From: RUG11198 sp036342255
GTDB lineage: Bacteria > Bacillota_I > Bacilli_A > RF39 > UBA660
Reading direction: 5' to 3'
Assembly: GCA_036342255.1 (NCBI GenBank)
Contig: JAZAUS010000011.1
Location: forward strand, 5,442-69,441
Length of the DNA stretch: 64,000 nt
How positions within the stretch are numbered: position 1 is the first letter of the stretch; each line of letters starts with the position of its first letter. Below are positions 61,781 through 64,000 of the stretch, in pieces. Below the pieces are notes generated by a model that saw only the letters and a program-made list of their open reading frames with translations, searched no databases and was not told where the DNA came from. Position numbers and translations under genes: made by a program.

Positions 61781-62873
61781 AGAGATAAAGACTTTTGAAG
61801 CTAGAAAAGAAGAGATGATAAAGAAAGGTAAAGAGAAGGGGTTTATTACCTATGAAGAGTTAGCTAATGGATTAAAAGGATTGGAGATGGATTCTGATTC
61901 ATTAGATGAGTTATATAATAGTTTAATTGAAAATAATATTGAGATAGTTAATGATGAATCAGAAGTGGGGCAAGATGCAGATGCTGATGGTTCTGGAGAT
62001 ATTGATGAAATACTTAAAGATAATACAATAGCTAAAGAGATTTCTATAAATGATCCTGTTAGAATGTATTTAAAGGAAATTGGTCGTATTAGTCTATTAT
62101 CTTTGGAAGAAGAAACTAGTTTGTCTGAAAGAATTGCTAATGGTGATGAAGAGGCTAAAAATATTTTAGCTGAGTCTAATCTTCGTTTAGTTGTTAGTAT
62201 TGCTAAAAGATATGTTGGACGTGGTATGTTATTTCTTGATTTAATTCAAGAGGGTAATATAGGTCTTATGAAAGCTGTTGAAAAATTTGATGCTAATAAG
62301 GGATATAAGTTTTCAACTTATGCTACTTGGTGGATTAGACAAGCAATAACTAGAGCTATAGCAGATCAAGCAAGAACTATAAGAGTTCCTGTTCATATGG
62401 TTGAGACTATTAATAAATTGTCTAGATACCAAAGACAATTAACACTTGAATTAAATAGAGAGCCTTCTGATGAGGAATTGGCTAAGAAAATGAATTTACC
62501 AGTTGAAAAAGTAAGAGAAATAATTAAAATAGCTCAAGATCCTGTATCTTTAGATACACCTATTGGTGAGGAAGATGATTCTCATTTAGGAGATTTTATT
62601 AAGGATGAGAGAAGTATGTCTCCTGAAGAATTTACTATTCATGAGATGTTAAAAGATGAAATTAGTGATATATTACTTACTTTAACAGAAAGAGAAGAAC
62701 AAGTATTAAGGCTTCGATTTGGTCTTGATGATGGATCTTGTAAGACATTAGAAGAAGTTGGACAGATGTTTGGAGTAACACGTGAGAGAATTAGACAAAT
62801 AGAAGCTAAGGCTTTAAGAAAATTAAGACATCCTTCTAGGAGCAGAAAATTAAAGGATTTCTTAAATGATTAA
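61773..62873 (+). CDS. rpoD: RNA polymerase primary sigma factor (sigma-A)
   Basis: The 366-residue factor has region 1.2 (DPVRMYLKEIGRISLLS), region 2 with the RpoD box (GLMKAVEKFDANKGYKFSTYATWWIRQAITR), region 3 (RVPVHMVETINKL) and region 4 ending in VTRERIRQIEAKALRKLRHP. GAGGAGTGA lies inside dnaG. It directs the TTGACA/TATAAT promoters seen in this window. dnaG-rpoD is the core of the macromolecular synthesis operon. Confidence 0.98.
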   Translation: MIEEIKTFEARKEEMIKKGKEKGFITYEELANGLKGLEMDSDSLDELYNSLIENNIEIVNDESEVGQDADADGSGDIDEILKDNTIAKEISINDPVRMYLKEIGRISLLSLEEETSLSERIANGDEEAKNILAESNLRLVVSIAKRYVGRGMLFLDLIQEGNIGLMKAVEKFDANKGYKFSTYATWWIRQAITRAIADQARTIRVPVHMVETINKLSRYQRQLTLELNREPSDEELAKKMNLPVEKVREIIKIAQDPVSLDTPIGEEDDSHLGDFIKDERSMSPEEFTIHEMLKDEISDILLTLTEREEQVLRLRFGLDDGSCKTLEEVGQMFGVTRERIRQIEAKALRKLRHPSRSRKLKDFLND

Positions 62874-63543
62874 ATTATCAAAAAGATTAACTAGTATAGC
62901 CTTGATGGTTGATGATAATGCTAGAGTTGTTGATATTGGTTGTGATCATGGGCTTTTGGATATATATTTATATAAAAATAAAAAGAATATTAAAATAATA
63001 GCTAGTGATGTTAATGATAAGGCATTAAAGAATGCTATTGTTAATATTAAAAGAGCAGGTTTATCTGATAAAATAACTACGATAGTTAGTGATGGATTAG
63101 ATGAAATTGATACTAGTGATTTGAATACTATTATTATATCTGGTATGGGAGCCCATACAATGGCTGGTATTTTACAAAACAATTTTGATAAACTTAAAAC
63201 TATAGATACTATTATATTGCAAAGTAATAATGATATAGATTTTTTAAGAGAGAAGTTATCTAATATTGGTTATTATATTGAAGATGAGAAATTGGTTAAA
63301 GAAAAGAAGTTTATATATACAATAATTAAGTTTAAGAAAGGTCATAAATATTATAGTAAGAAAGAATTATTTTTTGGACCTGTACTTATAAAAGAAAATG
63401 ATAAATTATTTAGAGAAAAAGTTAAGTTAGAAATTAACAAATTAGAAGTAATATTATCTTTGATACCTAAAGGTCATTTCTTTTATAAGTATAAAACAAA
63501 AAAGAAATTAAAAATGTGTAAAGATATTTTAAAAAGAGCTTAG
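62866..63543 (+). CDS. trmK: tRNA (adenine22-N1)-methyltransferase
   Basis: The 225-residue protein has a Rossmann SAM site (VVDIGCDHGLLDIYL), IIASDVNDKALKNA and IIISGMGAHTMAGIL, matching TrmK (YqfN), usually encoded after rpoD in Firmicutes. It methylates A22 of tRNA. It overlaps rpoD by eight bases and its stop lies in the following terminator. Confidence 0.93.
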   Translation: MIKLSKRLTSIALMVDDNARVVDIGCDHGLLDIYLYKNKKNIKIIASDVNDKALKNAIVNIKRAGLSDKITTIVSDGLDEIDTSDLNTIIISGMGAHTMAGILQNNFDKLKTIDTIILQSNNDIDFLREKLSNIGYYIEDEKLVKEKKFIYTIIKFKKGHKYYSKKELFFGPVLIKENDKLFREKVKLEINKLEVILSLIPKGHFFYKYKTKKKLKMCKDILKRA

Positions 63544-63553
63544 CTCTTTTTTT
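63531..63553 (+). terminator. intrinsic terminator of the dnaG-rpoD-trmK operon
   Basis: AAAAGAGC pairs with GCTCTTTT around TTA and continues in Ts. It overlaps the trmK stop codon. Confidence 0.85.
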
Positions 63554-63590
63554 AATAATATATTTTTTTGTAAAAAAAATTTAAAAACTC

Positions 63591-63619
63591 TTGAATTATT
63601 TTATTATTTAGTGTATAAT
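63591..63619 (+). promoter_or_regulatory. tRNA gene promoter
   Basis: TTGAAT at 63591-63596, 17 bases, TATAAT at 63614-63619, about 20 bases before the tRNA. Confidence 0.85.
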
Positions 63620-63640
63620 TTATGTGTTGTTTAGGTTGAT

Positions 63641-63717
63641 GTTCCCGTAGCTCAGCTGGATAGAGCAATCGCCTTCTAAGCGATCGGTCAGGTGTTCGAA
63701 TCACCTCGGGAACGCCA
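63641..63717 (+). tRNA. tRNA-Arg (anticodon UCU)
   Basis: The acceptor stem GTTCCCG/CGGGAAC, D arm AGCTCAGCTGGATAGAGC, anticodon stem TCGC/GCGA with loop CTTCTAA (anticodon TCT), T arm with GTTCGAATC and an encoded CCA are all present. It reads AGA/AGG codons; AGA is the dominant Arg codon in this window. Confidence 0.97.
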
Positions 63718-63729
63718 TTATAAATATAA

Positions 63730-63758
63730 AATACAGTTCATATTTGAACTGTATTTTT
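63730..63758 (+). terminator. intrinsic terminator of the tRNA gene
   Basis: AATACAGTTCA pairs with TGAACTGTATT around TATT and runs into seven Ts. Confidence 0.88.
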
Positions 63759-63846
63759 TTGTAATAAATTAGTATTTTTTATTTATTTATTTTGTTTTTT
63801 TTGGTATAATTAATTAATATGGAAGACTAGGATAGGAGGTGCAATT

Positions 63847-64000
63847 ATGAAAGAAGATATTAGAAAACTAATTGGTAGTATTATTGGTTTAGCTATCTTT
63901 ATTTTGTGTATTGCATCTTTATCTGTTGCTTATTATAGATGGAGAAGTCCTAATAAAAATATTGAGGTTGGTATACATGATGGTGGTATTAAATATGTAT
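63847..64000 (+). CDS. membrane-anchored protein, 5' part (partial)
   Basis: TAGGAGGTG precedes the ATG. The visible 51 residues begin with a short charged segment, then a hydrophobic anchor (IIGLAIFILCIASLSVAYY) and the start of an external domain. It runs off the window edge, so no function can be assigned. Confidence 0.7.
   Translation, partial: MKEDIRKLIGSIIGLAIFILCIASLSVAYYRWRSPNKNIEVGIHDGGIKYV

Noticed and set aside
1..64000. CRISPR arrays, insertion sequences, integrase/att sites and prophage genes
   Set aside because: No regularly spaced repeats, transposase, integrase or phage structural genes were recognised. The accessory genes may still be mobile, but the sequence gives no direct sign.

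Overview
This window comes from a very AT-rich, low-GC Gram-positive-type bacterium. The coding regions are dominated by ATA/TTA/AAA/AAT codons. T-box leaders, U-tailed intrinsic terminators and strong AGGAGG/AGGTG ribosome-binding sites all point to Bacillota, probably a Bacilli or Mollicutes-related gut lineage such as the RF39-type groups. TGA is used as a stop (for example ATGA overlaps at 811-814, 17171-17174 and 35878-35881), so this is not a mycoplasma-code genome. Almost every gene is on the + strand; only a symporter (about 18 kb) and a formate/nitrite-type channel (about 27 kb) are on the - strand.

Layout. 0.1-16.6 kb is an accessory region. It holds a transglutaminase-like protein; a pair of genes for a radical SAM/SPASM enzyme and a protein of the 5-hydroxymethyl-dU DNA kinase helical family; a tandemly triplicated unknown family with a duplicated promoter; and then a PP-loop ATPase, an aminocarboxypropyltransferase-like protein, an HD 5'-nucleotidase-like protein and a metallophosphoesterase. 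Several unrecognised proteins and a HExxH protease gene broken by two simple-repeat frameshifts follow. 16.6-32.4 kb holds a deaminase, the symporter, a Sel1-repeat protein, acetyltransferases, a second HExxH protein, LOG and nucleoside deoxyribosyltransferase-like proteins, the FNT-type channel, a membrane-protein gene split by an in-frame TGA, an ABC transporter, a double metallophosphoesterase and an ASCH protein. 32.4-44.9 kb holds guaA, an FAD dehydrogenase, an L,D-transpeptidase-like protein, a second ABC transporter, an EamA transporter, dtd and a T-box-controlled asnA-asnS operon.

44.9-47.1 kb is the most unusual locus. An attenuated leader RNA precedes a small helix-turn-helix-like gene. 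After its terminator come two tandem stem-loop RNAs that share sequence and covary in their closing helices, and then a TROVE/DUF2828-like protein with a von Willebrand A (MIDAS) domain. This resembles a Ro60/Y-RNA-type ribonucleoprotein cassette.

47.2-63.7 kb is mostly housekeeping: an RdgB-type pyrophosphatase, a phosphodiesterase, a YitT protein, a T-box-controlled and unusually short thrS, a class I lysS behind a Lys-rich leader peptide plus terminator, a U32 peptidase-family protein, yutD, pyrH, queA, dnaG-rpoD-trmK and tRNA-Arg(UCU). A membrane-anchored protein runs off the right edge.

All family assignments are by recognition of motifs and sequence style; no database search was run.
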